In this document: piece by piece, positions 19,019 to 27,057 of the stretch
Layout of the letters: the number at the start of each line of letters is the position of its first letter
Numbering within the stretch: position 1 is the stretch's first letter
Source of the DNA: Desulfuromonadales bacterium
Lineage (GTDB): Bacteria; Desulfobacterota; Desulfuromonadia; Geobacterales; Pseudopelobacteraceae
Direction: 5' to 3'
Assembly: GCA_013377095.1 (NCBI GenBank)
Contig: JACAAY010000028.1
Span: 1-51,249 of the forward strand
Length of the DNA: 51,249 nt
Position numbers and translations under genes: made by a program
The notes under the pieces: generated by a model
Databases searched by the model: none
What the model was told of the DNA's origin: nothing
The model's input: only the letters and a program-made list of their open reading frames with translations

Positions 19019-19096
19019 AGATAAGACCTCCCCCTCCGCGAGGGGGCTACGGAAAGCTGCGGGTCTTCAATCTTTGAAGAGAGCCGAGCTGCAGAA
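19019..19096 (+). ncRNA. GEMM-I-like (c-di-GMP/cGAMP) riboswitch aptamer, possibly degenerate
   Basis: A CCCCCTC/GAGGGGG hairpin (19030-19046) sits where the GEMM P1b hairpin does. It is followed by ACGgAAAGCtgcGGGTCT and, after a short CTTCAA/TTGAAG hairpin, GAgAGCCGaGcTGC. This matches the Geobacter GEMM pattern ACGCAAAGCC..GGGTCT...GATAGCCGGGTTGC. The 5' GCAAACC element is changed to TAAGACC, and the outer P1 helix does not pair well. It is followed at once by a terminator, as in real GEMM switches. Without the gene context this would be only suggestive. Confidence 0.55.
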
Positions 19097-19127
19097 GAAT
19101 AACTTCTTTGTGCGGTTCGGCTTTTTT
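19082..19127 (+). terminator. Terminator following the GEMM-like element
   Basis: A long imperfect stem with outer arms AGCCGA/TCGGCT and inner GAAG/CTTC is followed by six T residues. Its 5' arm overlaps the 3' strand of the aptamer, the arrangement expected of a transcriptional switch. Confidence 0.7.
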
Positions 19128-19149
19128 GTGCCTGAATTTCCTGAAAATC

Positions 19150-19182
19150 GGCTGCGTCTCTCATGAAGCAGCCCGTTTTTTT
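19150..19182 (+). terminator. Second terminator-like hairpin
   Basis: GGCTGC/GCAGCC arms with a 12-base loop, then CG and seven T residues; 23 bases after the previous terminator. Confidence 0.6.
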
Positions 19183-19380
19183 ACACAGTACTATCCTGTT
19201 TATTGAGTGAATTACGACAAATTACGTCAAATATGTCTACATAGCCTTACGTTATCTCACTCTAGCTCACAAATTGATTGCGCAAGAGTTGTGTCGGTTA
19301 TTTTTACAGTTTACATTTTTATTGTGTATTCAAATCCGTAACCATCTGTTTATGTGATTAACTTATATATGGTGTGATAA

Positions 19381-19959
19381 TTGCGTGCCATCATTAATAA
19401 AACTAAGTTTTATTGTGATAATTTTGAATTGCCTTGCATTGGGCTCTCCAGCATGTGTCTATTCCACCTCAGCCCTTGGGTAGTAAAGCAGCTCAAAAGG
19501 ACACCGTCACCGTCACGCACTTCTTGGGTAACCTTCTCGATTCATCCACACACAAGGCCAATGAAAACGGATCAGTGATTATTGCATTCGATGGCAATCC
19601 GTGAATTGGAACCAGTGTGGGAGATACGACCTCAACCTGTGGCAACTACACGGGACCTCAAACCTTCACAATAGCATAAACCGGGTGTAACGGATTGAAC
19701 GTTGGCCTCTTAAGCTCGCACCCGGTATTTTCGGCAGGATGCAGGCAGCGGGTATATCCCTTAGGCGTGGCCTGTGCGTCTTCTGGTCGTTACGGTGACT
19801 ATCCATAGAGGGTTGTAGCCGACCTGCATGTATCTAAGGCGTACGTTTGTGCGCTACGATCAGGAGTTTATTCCGTCAGCGACTGGACCACCCTGCTGAA
19901 CGGCATCCTCAGCGTCAGCCGGGGGAGCCAGACGATCGAAGGTGTGGCGGTGAAATGAG
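19381..19959 (+). pseudogene. Decayed secreted-protein gene sharing the C-terminal module of its neighbours
   Basis: No intact frame, but coding traces survive in order. A stretch reading KDTVTVTHFLGNLLDSS...SVIIAFDGNP stops at about 19605, next comes TSVGDTTSTCGNYTGPQTFTI, and finally GVYSVSDWTTLLNGILSVSR...GVAVK ends with TGA at 19959. The last piece aligns with the C-terminal modules of the Kelch protein and the DUF1566 protein (GGY..., then LxGxLxIS.GS...). An ACCGGGTG/CACCCGGT hairpin lies at 19680-19726. The GEMM-like element upstream suggests the intact ancestor was a second-messenger-controlled extracellular protein (inference). Confidence 0.6.
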
Positions 19960-20076
19960 GAAGATTTCTGTTTTGTAAGAGGATATACGAACAACAGGCA
20001 AGACTCTCAATAAACGTACCGCTTAAAGTCCTATGGTTGAGGCATTGTATTTCGGATTTTCTGGAGGGAACTTCGT

Positions 20077-21381
20077 ATGAAAAGATGGCTTGGCACTCTT
20101 TCAATGGCTGCATTACCCCTGCTTTCAATCAATACTGCGTCAGATGCCTTTAATCTGCCCGACAGTGGACAGACGAAATGCTATCAACAGGTGAGCCCGT
20201 TTAAAGCTGAAATCTCCTGTGCCGGCACGGGGCAGGACCCGGAACATATCATTCACCCCATGAACTATACCGACAACGGCAACGGCACGATTATGGACAA
20301 CAACACCGGCCTGATGTGGCAAAAGTGCAGCGTCGGGCAGAATAACGACGCGACCTGCAGCGGTACCGCGTCAGCCTTGAACTGGTACCAGGCATCGGGG
20401 ACGTTTGATGCAACGTATAATCCAACGTCTTCAGGCGCCTGCGGGAGCTGGCGGTTACCGACGGTGAAGGAGCTGATTACTATCGTAGATTTTTCAGTTC
20501 CGGGGCCGGCCGCAAATAGTAATGCGACGTTTTTCCCGAATACCGTGAGTGACGCGTACTGGTTGGCTGATGAATGGAGTTCGAATACAAATTTAGCGTG
20601 GTTCGAGAATTTCTACAATGGCCTCGGCAGCGCAAGAATAAAGACGAACAGCGGCTACGTACGTTGCGTGCTTGGCGCACCGGTTTCCCAAAACTATACC
20701 GACAATCGAGACGGAACGGAGACTGATAACGCAACAAGGCTGGTCTGGCAGAAATGCAGCGCCGGGCAGAGTTACGACGGGTCATGCAGCGGCAGTGCTT
20801 CGCTTTTCAATAACTGGAACGATGCACTTGGCTACTGCAACAATCTGTCCCTGGCCAGTCAGACCGACTGGCGTCTGCCTAATATCAAGGAGATTGACAC
20901 GCTCCTGTTTGTAGACCCCGAAATTTTCCCGAAAACCAATGCATTCCAGTACTGGTCGTCCACCACATACGCCGGTGTCTTCAACACGATGTCGGGCTAT
21001 GCATTTATGGGGGTGGCCGACAATTCCGGTATAGCCACCAAACAAGTAAAAGCCTTGGGCGTCGATATGACATCTGCCCGCTGTGTACGCGGCGGGCAGT
21101 CCGCACCATCGGGTAATCCTGTCAGGCTTATGCGTAACGGGAGTCCTTATGATACCTATCTGAAAATTCAGGATGCCTATACGCTTGCGCTTGATGGAGA
21201 TTCTATCCAGACTCAGGGTTCAGTCTTAATCGAAATCCTGACGTTTGCGAAAAACAGCGTCTTTTCTCTCCAGGGCGGCTATACTTCTGATTTCGTGCTG
21301 AATCAGGGGATGACCACGTTACATGGCACACTGACCATCAGCAGCGGCACGGCGACCCTGGAGGATCTGATAATTCAGTAA
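20077..21381 (+). CDS. Exported protein with two DUF1566 (Lcl C-terminal-like) domains
   Basis: 434 residues; GGAGGG eight bases before ATG. The signal peptide is about residues 1-24 (ending SDA-F). Two DUF1566 domains follow at about 62-200 and 205-345. Each starts YTDN..GT..DN.T.L.WQKC and contains WRLPT/NIKE and a closing RCV; both have several cysteines likely to form disulfides. The C-terminal about 75 residues (YLKIQDAYTLAL...LQGGYTSDFVLNQG...LTISSG) match the end of the Kelch protein. DUF1566 domains have a C-type-lectin-like fold and occur in surface proteins, so adhesion or binding is plausible. It is probably transcribed alone, with a terminator at 21551. Confidence 0.9.
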   Translation: MKRWLGTLSMAALPLLSINTASDAFNLPDSGQTKCYQQVSPFKAEISCAGTGQDPEHIIHPMNYTDNGNGTIMDNNTGLMWQKCSVGQNNDATCSGTASALNWYQASGTFDATYNPTSSGACGSWRLPTVKELITIVDFSVPGPAANSNATFFPNTVSDAYWLADEWSSNTNLAWFENFYNGLGSARIKTNSGYVRCVLGAPVSQNYTDNRDGTETDNATRLVWQKCSAGQSYDGSCSGSASLFNNWNDALGYCNNLSLASQTDWRLPNIKEIDTLLFVDPEIFPKTNAFQYWSSTTYAGVFNTMSGYAFMGVADNSGIATKQVKALGVDMTSARCVRGGQSAPSGNPVRLMRNGSPYDTYLKIQDAYTLALDGDSIQTQGSVLIEILTFAKNSVFSLQGGYTSDFVLNQGMTTLHGTLTISSGTATLEDLIIQ

Positions 21382-21550
21382 GGCTGTAACGAACGGTCTA
21401 AGGAACTGATTTTCTATGACCGAGCCGGGGAGATCTGGCTGGTCAGAATGGATATTAGTGAGTGTATTTTTTTAAAATTGATATGTTTTCTATGTGTTTT
21501 GTTGGTACTACTTAAAGCACATATCTAGCTTTTGAAACGATTCTGTCAAC

Positions 21551-21591
21551 AAAAGCCGGGCTGACTCCCGTGAGAGGTGGCCCGGCTTTTT
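21551..21591. terminator. Strong rho-independent terminator
   Basis: Perfect 11-bp stem AAAAGCCGGGC/GCCCGGCTTTT with an 18-base loop and T5. It can act for the DUF1566 gene (plus) or the relic to its right (minus). The 170 bases between 21382 and 21550 hold nothing recognisable. Confidence 0.85.
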
Positions 21592-21629
21592 GCGCGTAAT
21601 AACGCCCAGATTCAATTTGAGGTGCAACG

Positions 21630-21855
21630 TTAAAACAGCAGCACGATGTTTAGTACAAAAAATCCGAACAGCCAGAGCGGACCCCCCTTTGCATTCCCCG
21701 TCTCGATACCGAGCAGCGATAGTCAGGCGTTCTCTACCCCACGCAACTGCCCATAAACCTTGTTCTTGACCAACTTTAAACGTTAGGGAGTCTTCCACCA
21801 GAAAATCACTCCGTTCCGGTACAGTCACACCTCGGAAAACGCAGAGCAGGATCAA
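21630..21855 (-). pseudogene. C-terminal relic of an AAA ATP-binding protein (COG1373-like)
   Basis: On the minus strand one frame reads PERSDFLVEDSLTFKVGQEQ, and after a frame change the next reads GIETGNAKGGPLWLFGFF followed by VLNIVLLF and TAA at 21630. This order (FEVGG...K, then D.IETG.....PLWLFGF) is the usual C-terminus of the bacterial/archaeal AAA ATPase family that carries a DUF4143-type tail. The rest of the gene is absent, so it is a remnant with at least one frameshift. The open frame covering part of it (21508-21855) is not a real gene. Confidence 0.6.
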
Positions 21856-21896
21856 AAAACATCTCTCTGTTTTTACAACATATCACAAAGCATCAC

Positions 21897-21932
21897 TTGC
21901 CACTTCATGCTTTATACTATATGAATTGAAGT
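21897..21932 (+). promoter_or_regulatory. Possible promoter/operator of the MerR-ABC operon
   Basis: TTGCCA (21897), TATACT (21913) and TATATG (21918) lie inside an ACTTCA/TGAAGT inverted repeat. The spacing is not canonical. MerR-type promoters carry dyads over the spacer, but this is only suggestive. Confidence 0.3.
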
Positions 21933-22003
21933 TTGAAACAAAATCCGGACATAGAAGGTGAACCATTACAAAGTCGCTCAAGGAAAAACCAAAAGGAATG
22001 CGC

Positions 22004-22699
22004 ATGAAGGCGCTTGCTTCGGCTACCGGGGTTCCCAAGTCAGCCATTCTCCATTACGTGTCCCAGGGGCTCTTACCGGAACCGGTCAGGACCGGACCAA
22101 ACATGGCCTATTACGATCCTGCCTGTATTGAAAGAATTGAATTCATCAAGACCATGCAGGAAACCTACGCCTTCCCCTTGAGCAAGATCAGGATGCTGTT
22201 GACCCACCGGGAGCGCGGCATGGATGTCACGCCCCTCATAGATCTGAGCGCGGCAATCTTTGGTAATGCAGACTCCCCTCCCCTGACTGAAACCGAATTA
22301 TGCGCGTCCACCGGTCTCAAGCGTGGACAACTGAGGGAACTCGTAAAGACCGGCCTGCTCTTGCCCCTTGAAAAGGGAACGTTCAATCAGCAGGATCTGG
22401 CCGCCTGCGAGGTGTACGCCAAATGCCTCGCACTGGGGGCGGAGGCCCAGGATCTGGCCTTCTACGCGGAAGCGGCGAAAATGATCGTGGACCGGGAGAT
22501 GGGCCTGAGAAGCAAGCTGACGGTCCATTTACCGGAAGTTGAAGATGCCGAGATCAGCAGACGGATGGTGCTGGGAGCGAGGGTTATTCGCACCTATGTG
22601 ATTGAAAGGGTGTTCCAGCAGAGGGCAGCCCTTGCGGAGGAACTGAAGGATGCGCGACTGGTAAGCGGGGGTAGCCATCCACCACAAGGAAAGCAATAG
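22004..22699 (+). CDS. MerR-like regulator with two helix-turn-helix units
   Basis: 231 residues from ATG 22004, which has AAAAGGA six bases upstream. The ATG at 21998 overlaps that site, so it is less likely. Residues 1-68 are a MerR-type winged helix (MKALASATGVPKSAILHYVSQGLL...YYDPACIERIEFIKTMQ). A second, more divergent unit (ELCASTGLKRGQLRELVKTGLLLP) lies at about 95-140, and the C-terminus is helical. No cysteine metal site of the MerR/ZntR kind is evident. It is the first gene of the ABC/FtsX/LolA-like run and probably controls it. ACTTCA (21902-21907) and TGAAGT (21927-21932) form a dyad around a TATACT box that could be its own operator. Confidence 0.85.
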   Translation: MKALASATGVPKSAILHYVSQGLLPEPVRTGPNMAYYDPACIERIEFIKTMQETYAFPLSKIRMLLTHRERGMDVTPLIDLSAAIFGNADSPPLTETELCASTGLKRGQLRELVKTGLLLPLEKGTFNQQDLAACEVYAKCLALGAEAQDLAFYAEAAKMIVDREMGLRSKLTVHLPEVEDAEISRRMVLGARVIRTYVIERVFQQRAALAEELKDARLVSGGSHPPQGKQ

Positions 22700-22743
22700 C
22701 AATCGTGACCGGGCACATAGTCCGGGAAAGAGGAAAAGGCGCC

Positions 22744-23451
22744 ATGGCGGAAGACAATGTTGTCGTGTTTGAGAACGTGTCCAAGATCTACCAGATGGGA
22801 GAGGTGGCGATCCCGGCCTTGCAGGGCATCTCGCTCCAGATCCCCACAAGTCGTTTTTCCATGGTCCTGGGACCATCGGGGAGCGGCAAGACGACCCTGC
22901 TGAATATGATCGGCTGCCTTGACCAGCCAACCAGCGGAGAGATCAACGTCTGCGGCGAAAAGGTGGCCGAGATTTCCGATGACAACATCTCCGAATTCCG
23001 CGCCCGGCACATCGGCTTCATTTTTCAGAACTTCAATCTGATTCCCGTATTATCAGCCCTGGAGAATGTGGAATACCCGCTGACCCTGCTGGGAATGAAG
23101 ACGGCGGAGCGGCGGGAACGAAGCATGAAGATGCTGGAAGCGGTCGGGCTTGCAGAGCATGGACGTCACCGGCCAAACCAACTCAGCGGCGGACAGAAGC
23201 AGCGGGTCGCCATTGCCCGCGCCCTGGTCAAGGGGCCCAGCCTGGTGCTGGCCGATGAACCCACGGCCAATCTGGACAGCAAGACCGGAGCGGCCATCAT
23301 CGATCTGATGCACCGGGTGCAGGAACAGTACGGCGCCACCTTCATCTTTTCCACCCATGACCCCCAGTTGATTTCCCATGCCCAGGACATCTTCTCCATC
23401 CGAGATGGGGAACTGATCGAGCATCGCCGGGAGGGAAAATGCAGACCCTGA
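22744..23451 (+). CDS. ABC transporter ATP-binding protein, MacB/LolD type
   Basis: 235 residues from ATG 22744 (GAGGAAAAGG upstream); an in-frame GTG at 22705 would add 13 residues without a better site. Walker A is GPSGSGKTT, the Q-loop is in FIFQNFNLIPVLSALENVEYPL, the signature is LSGGQKQRVAIARAL, and Walker B is LVLADEPTANLDS with H-loop STHD. The FQNFNL..LSALENVEYPL pattern is that of MacB/LolD/FtsE-like ATPases, which drive mechanotransmission rather than membrane translocation. It overlaps the permease start by 13 bases and lies 44 bases after the regulator. Confidence 0.93.
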   Translation: MAEDNVVVFENVSKIYQMGEVAIPALQGISLQIPTSRFSMVLGPSGSGKTTLLNMIGCLDQPTSGEINVCGEKVAEISDDNISEFRARHIGFIFQNFNLIPVLSALENVEYPLTLLGMKTAERRERSMKMLEAVGLAEHGRHRPNQLSGGQKQRVAIARALVKGPSLVLADEPTANLDSKTGAAIIDLMHRVQEQYGATFIFSTHDPQLISHAQDIFSIRDGELIEHRREGKCRP

Positions 23452-24848
23452 TCATTGCCGCACGTAACATCTCACGGAACTTCAGACGTTCGCTGATGAC
23501 CATTTCCGCCATCGCTGTGGGCACCATGTCGCTGCTCTTGTTCGGAGAATTCGTCTCGCAAATCTTTGTTGCACTTGAAACCCAGAATGTAACCCGTTCA
23601 GGGCACATTGCGCTGTTTCGAAACGGGTACTACCACTTTGGCGCGGGTAATCCGGCGGCCTACGGCATACGAGAGTATCAGTCAATCATCCAATTGATAC
23701 GGGATGACGCCGTTCTCAAGCCGTTGATCAATGTGGTCACACCCACCATCAACCTGTTTGGTATTGCCGGGAATTTCGACGCCGAGGCGTCCAAGACCTT
23801 TGTCGGTCTGGGCGTAATTCCGGCGGATTACAACCGGATGCGACGCTGGGACCAGCACGACCTCAAACTACCCAGCACGGCCAGTGACAAACCGTTCAAC
23901 GAGCAGGACGAGACCCACGGTTTTATCGGGGCCGGGCTTGCCAACATCCTGGGTCTCTGCGAACCGCTCAAGCTGGGTAACTGTTCCGGGAAACAGGGCG
24001 GCGACCAGGAAGCGCTGCAATCAAAACCGGCACAGGGCAGGCGGGACTTCAGCGGGCTGGAGGAGCAGGCGCAACCGGCCGATGCCGTGCCCGGGAAGGA
24101 ATCCACTCCCCGCCTGGATCTCCTGGCGGCAACGGCAAACGGCGCTCCCAACGTGGTTAATTTCCATGTGGACAGCGCCATCATGCAGGGGGTCAAGGAG
24201 TATGACGACGCCTTTGTGATCATGAACTTCAACCTGGCGCAGCAACTGCTCTTCGGCCGGGGAGAAAAGAAGGCCGGCAGCATCGTTGTGCAGCTCCATC
24301 GAACAGAAGACATCCCGGTTGCCAGGGCACGGCTGGAAAAACTGGTCAAGGAGAAGGGGCTCGATCTGGAGACCTGGGAACTGATGGAGTTGCAGCCATT
24401 CTATAAACAGGCGGTGGGGATGTTTAAGGCCATATTTTCGTTCATCTCGGTCGTCATGGCAATTATCGTGTTGTTTACCGTGGTGAACACCATGAGCATG
24501 AGCGTGCTGGAACGGACCCACGAAATCGGCACCCTGCGGGCCATGGGCGTCAAGCGGAATGGGATCGCGCTGCAGTTCCTACTTGAGGGGATGATACTGG
24601 GACTGGTCGGAGCCACGGTCGGCATCATGATCGGAACCATTGCCGGATATGTGGTCAATCACGCCGGCCTGCTCTGGCACCCTCCGGGGCAGGCCTACCC
24701 TACCCCGCTGGTGGTGCTTACGACCGGGACCGGTCAACTGCTGCTCGGCATATGGACCGGTCTCGGCGTCATGGCAACCGTTGCTGCATGGATACCGGCG
24801 CGGCGCGCCGCCAAGATGAAAATAGTCGATGCATTGGGGCACGTATGA
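23439..24848 (+). CDS. FtsX/MacB-type ABC permease
   Basis: 469 residues with the MacB/LolC-E topology. One membrane helix is near residues 15-45 (SLMTISAIAVGTMSLLLFGE), followed by a large periplasmic domain of about 280 residues. Three more helices follow (FSFISVVMAIIVLFTVVNTM, LQFLLEGMILGLVGATVGIM, LLLGIWTGLGVMATVAAWIP). RTHEIGTLRAMGV before helix 3 is the family coupling motif and IPARRAAKMKIVDALGHV the typical tail. The periplasmic domain contains a low-complexity Gln/Ala/Pro-rich insert around residues 185-220. It overlaps both neighbours and probably dimerises with the ATPase from 22744 to move a lipid-linked cargo at the outer face of the inner membrane (inference). Confidence 0.92.
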   Translation: MQTLIIAARNISRNFRRSLMTISAIAVGTMSLLLFGEFVSQIFVALETQNVTRSGHIALFRNGYYHFGAGNPAAYGIREYQSIIQLIRDDAVLKPLINVVTPTINLFGIAGNFDAEASKTFVGLGVIPADYNRMRRWDQHDLKLPSTASDKPFNEQDETHGFIGAGLANILGLCEPLKLGNCSGKQGGDQEALQSKPAQGRRDFSGLEEQAQPADAVPGKESTPRLDLLAATANGAPNVVNFHVDSAIMQGVKEYDDAFVIMNFNLAQQLLFGRGEKKAGSIVVQLHRTEDIPVARARLEKLVKEKGLDLETWELMELQPFYKQAVGMFKAIFSFISVVMAIIVLFTVVNTMSMSVLERTHEIGTLRAMGVKRNGIALQFLLEGMILGLVGATVGIMIGTIAGYVVNHAGLLWHPPGQAYPTPLVVLTTGTGQLLLGIWTGLGVMATVAAWIPARRAAKMKIVDALGHV

Positions 24849-25648
24849 AAAAAACGGCTAAACTCGCTCTCCCGCTTCTGTTCCTCCTGACACTCCTTGT
24901 GGCGAATGTTTTTGCCGCCGATGACAGCAGGCCTTCTGCCCAGACCATCATCGCCCATTCGGATGCCGTCAGAAACCCCGACAAACCGTTCCGCCTTAAT
25001 CTCCGCCTCTCCGAGTACGTGGACGGCTCCCTGCGCAACGAGATCATCCTGAGGGTCTTTTCGAAGATTGACCGGAAATCAGGGCAGTTCAAGAATCTGG
25101 TGCGCTACATGGAGCCCCCCCGCGATCTGGGAAAAGCGGTGCTGATGAACGGAACAACCATGTGGTTCTACGATCCGGCCTCAAAGAGCAGCGTACGCAT
25201 CTCTCCCCAGCAGCGTCTGGTGGGTCAGGCTTCCGAAGGCGATGTCATCACGGTCAACCTGGCCAAGGATTATACGTCGAAACTGGTCGGTCCCGCCGAA
25301 GGTGAAGCTCTTGATGACGCGGACCGTAAACCACGGAAGTGCTGGCATGTGGAACTCTCGCCGAGCAACGACAGCGCCATCTATGGAAAAATCGATTTCT
25401 GGGTGGAAAAGGGGAGCTATCGCCCGGTCAAGGGGAAATTCTATTCCGACAGCGGCAGGCTGCTGAAGATCGCCTATTACCACAACTACCAGGAGCAACT
25501 CGGCGTGCTGAGGCCCTCTGAGATGATCCTGATCGACGGCGTCAATAAAAAGCTGGTGACGACGATCAACTCCTCCGGCCACCATGCCATGGACATCCCG
25601 GACAGCTGGTATCAGCGGGAATTCCTGCCGCACCTGAAGGTCGAGTGA
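24845..25648 (+). CDS. LolA-like outer-membrane lipoprotein-sorting family protein
   Basis: 267 residues from ATG 24845, whose ATGA overlaps the permease stop; open sequence upstream of it is permease antiframe. The signal peptide is about residues 1-23 (ending VFA-ADD). The body fits the LolA-like pattern (pfam17131 type): LNLRLSEYVDGSLRNEIILRV...GQFKNLVRYMEPP..LGKAVLMNG..MWFYDP, then PRKCWHVELSPSNDSAIYGKIDFWVEKGSYRPVKGKFYSDSGRLLK. Such proteins carry hydrophobic cargo across the periplasm. Its place between an FtsX permease and an outer-membrane protein supports that role (inference). Confidence 0.9.
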   Translation: MKKTAKLALPLLFLLTLLVANVFAADDSRPSAQTIIAHSDAVRNPDKPFRLNLRLSEYVDGSLRNEIILRVFSKIDRKSGQFKNLVRYMEPPRDLGKAVLMNGTTMWFYDPASKSSVRISPQQRLVGQASEGDVITVNLAKDYTSKLVGPAEGEALDDADRKPRKCWHVELSPSNDSAIYGKIDFWVEKGSYRPVKGKFYSDSGRLLKIAYYHNYQEQLGVLRPSEMILIDGVNKKLVTTINSSGHHAMDIPDSWYQREFLPHLKVE

Positions 25649-27045
25649 TGAGAACGTGGATCCATCTGGCACTCCTGCTGCTCTGTCTGGAATCCTCTCA
25701 CGCATGGGCCCAGGAGAGCGGTGACGAGAACGCGGATCTGGACCTGATCCCCACGACTCTTGAAACAGCCAAAGAGAAAACGTCTCCCGTCGCCGCCCCC
25801 CGGCACAGCGGACGAATCTACCTTGAAGACGCTTTGACCGGATGGTTGAACAGGCGGCTTCTGGTACCGGTTCACGCACGGTTGCCGGATTGGCAGAATC
25901 GGACCAGCCTGGACCTGGACTATAGCCGGCACCTGGCGGAGAAAGTCAGGCTGAGCGTCAGTAACCGCTTGAATCTCATCGAAGCCGATGGCGTCAGCTT
26001 CCCGAGTAGCGGCACTCTCCGCAATGACTTTCGTGAAGGGTACCTCTCCTGCGAACTCTTCCCGCGCACCTATCTGGAAGCGGGCCGCATCAACATCAAA
26101 AATGGCGTTTCCCTGGGCTACAACCCGACCGATTTTTTCAAAACACGCACCTCCGTCGACAGTGCCTCCATTGATCCCTCGGCCCTCCGGGAAAACCGGC
26201 TCGGGTCACTGATGGTCAAAGGCCAGGGAATCTGGAACAACGGCTCGGTTACGCTCGCCTTTTCCCCCAGTGTGGAGAGCAGGAGTCCCCTGACGACAGC
26301 TCAACGATCGAGTTTTGACCCGCTCTTCGGCCAGACCAATTCACATAACCGCTTCCTGGCCTCCTTCAGCTACATCGACTCCGTTTTCAATCCACAGGCA
26401 CTGGTATTCATCGACGACAGCGGTACCCACGTCGGACTGAATGTCAGTCGGGTGGTGGGACGAAACCTGGTGGCCTATGCAGAATGGTCAGGAGTGAGTG
26501 AAACGAGCCTTACCAAAAGAGCGGTCAGATTCGGACAGAATACCAGCGCACTGCCGCCGGTTTCCCCACTCCTTCCGCAATCCGATGCCGACAAAAGCTT
26601 TCAGAACGACCTTGCCGTGGGCGCATCCTGGACAGCACGTTTCAATCTGACGGTCAACCTTGAATACCACTACCACCAGGCCGGATTCGGGTCAGGGGAT
26701 TTCAACAGATGGGTGTCGCTGGGCAAGGCCAATGCCAGTTTGGCGTCCCAATTCTGGTTTATCCGGCAGTACGCGGCTGACCAGCAGGAGCCCCTGATGC
26801 AGCATCAGATTTTTCTGCGGCTGGACTGGCAGGATATGATCCCGTCCAAGCTGAACGCCGGCGCCGTCCTGTTCCTTAGCCCCCAAGACGGATCGGCCCT
26901 GCTTCAGTCATCGGCGCAGTATTTTATTTCACGAAACTGGACAGTCGGTTTGTATCTGGGAGGGGCACTGGGAGGAGCCGGCAGTGTCCAGGGGAGTCTC
27001 CCCCGGGCTGCCAGCGGTGTGCTGCAGATTGTGAGGTATCTGTAA
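25648..27045 (+). CDS. Putative outer-membrane beta-barrel protein of the ABC/LolA-like operon
   Basis: 465 residues from ATG 25648, overlapping the previous stop (TGATG). The signal peptide is residues 1-22 (ending SHAWA-QE). The rest alternates hydrophobic and polar residues as in beta-barrels (RTSLDLDYSRHLAEKVRLSVSNRLNL, YLEAGRINIKNGVSLGYNPTDFF, NLTVNLEYHYHQAGF). It ends near ISRNWTVGLYLGGALGGAGS...LQIVRYL without a classical terminal Phe. No domain family is named with confidence; DUF1302-like outer-membrane proteins in similar operons are the nearest idea. A short AATGAGT/ACTCATT stem at 27044-27066 spans the gap to the convergent PilZ gene. Confidence 0.8.
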   Translation: MRTWIHLALLLLCLESSHAWAQESGDENADLDLIPTTLETAKEKTSPVAAPRHSGRIYLEDALTGWLNRRLLVPVHARLPDWQNRTSLDLDYSRHLAEKVRLSVSNRLNLIEADGVSFPSSGTLRNDFREGYLSCELFPRTYLEAGRINIKNGVSLGYNPTDFFKTRTSVDSASIDPSALRENRLGSLMVKGQGIWNNGSVTLAFSPSVESRSPLTTAQRSSFDPLFGQTNSHNRFLASFSYIDSVFNPQALVFIDDSGTHVGLNVSRVVGRNLVAYAEWSGVSETSLTKRAVRFGQNTSALPPVSPLLPQSDADKSFQNDLAVGASWTARFNLTVNLEYHYHQAGFGSGDFNRWVSLGKANASLASQFWFIRQYAADQQEPLMQHQIFLRLDWQDMIPSKLNAGAVLFLSPQDGSALLQSSAQYFISRNWTVGLYLGGALGGAGSVQGSLPRAASGVLQIVRYL

Positions 27046-27057
27046 TGAGTCAAACCA

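Noticed and set aside
20077..21381. DUF1566 protein as a target of a diversity-generating retroelement
   Set aside because: The fold fits, but no reverse transcriptase, template repeat or accessory gene is in the window.
21508..21855. 115-codon minus-strand gene
   Set aside because: It overlaps a strong terminator and covers a frameshifted AAA-ATPase relic, so it is not an intact gene.
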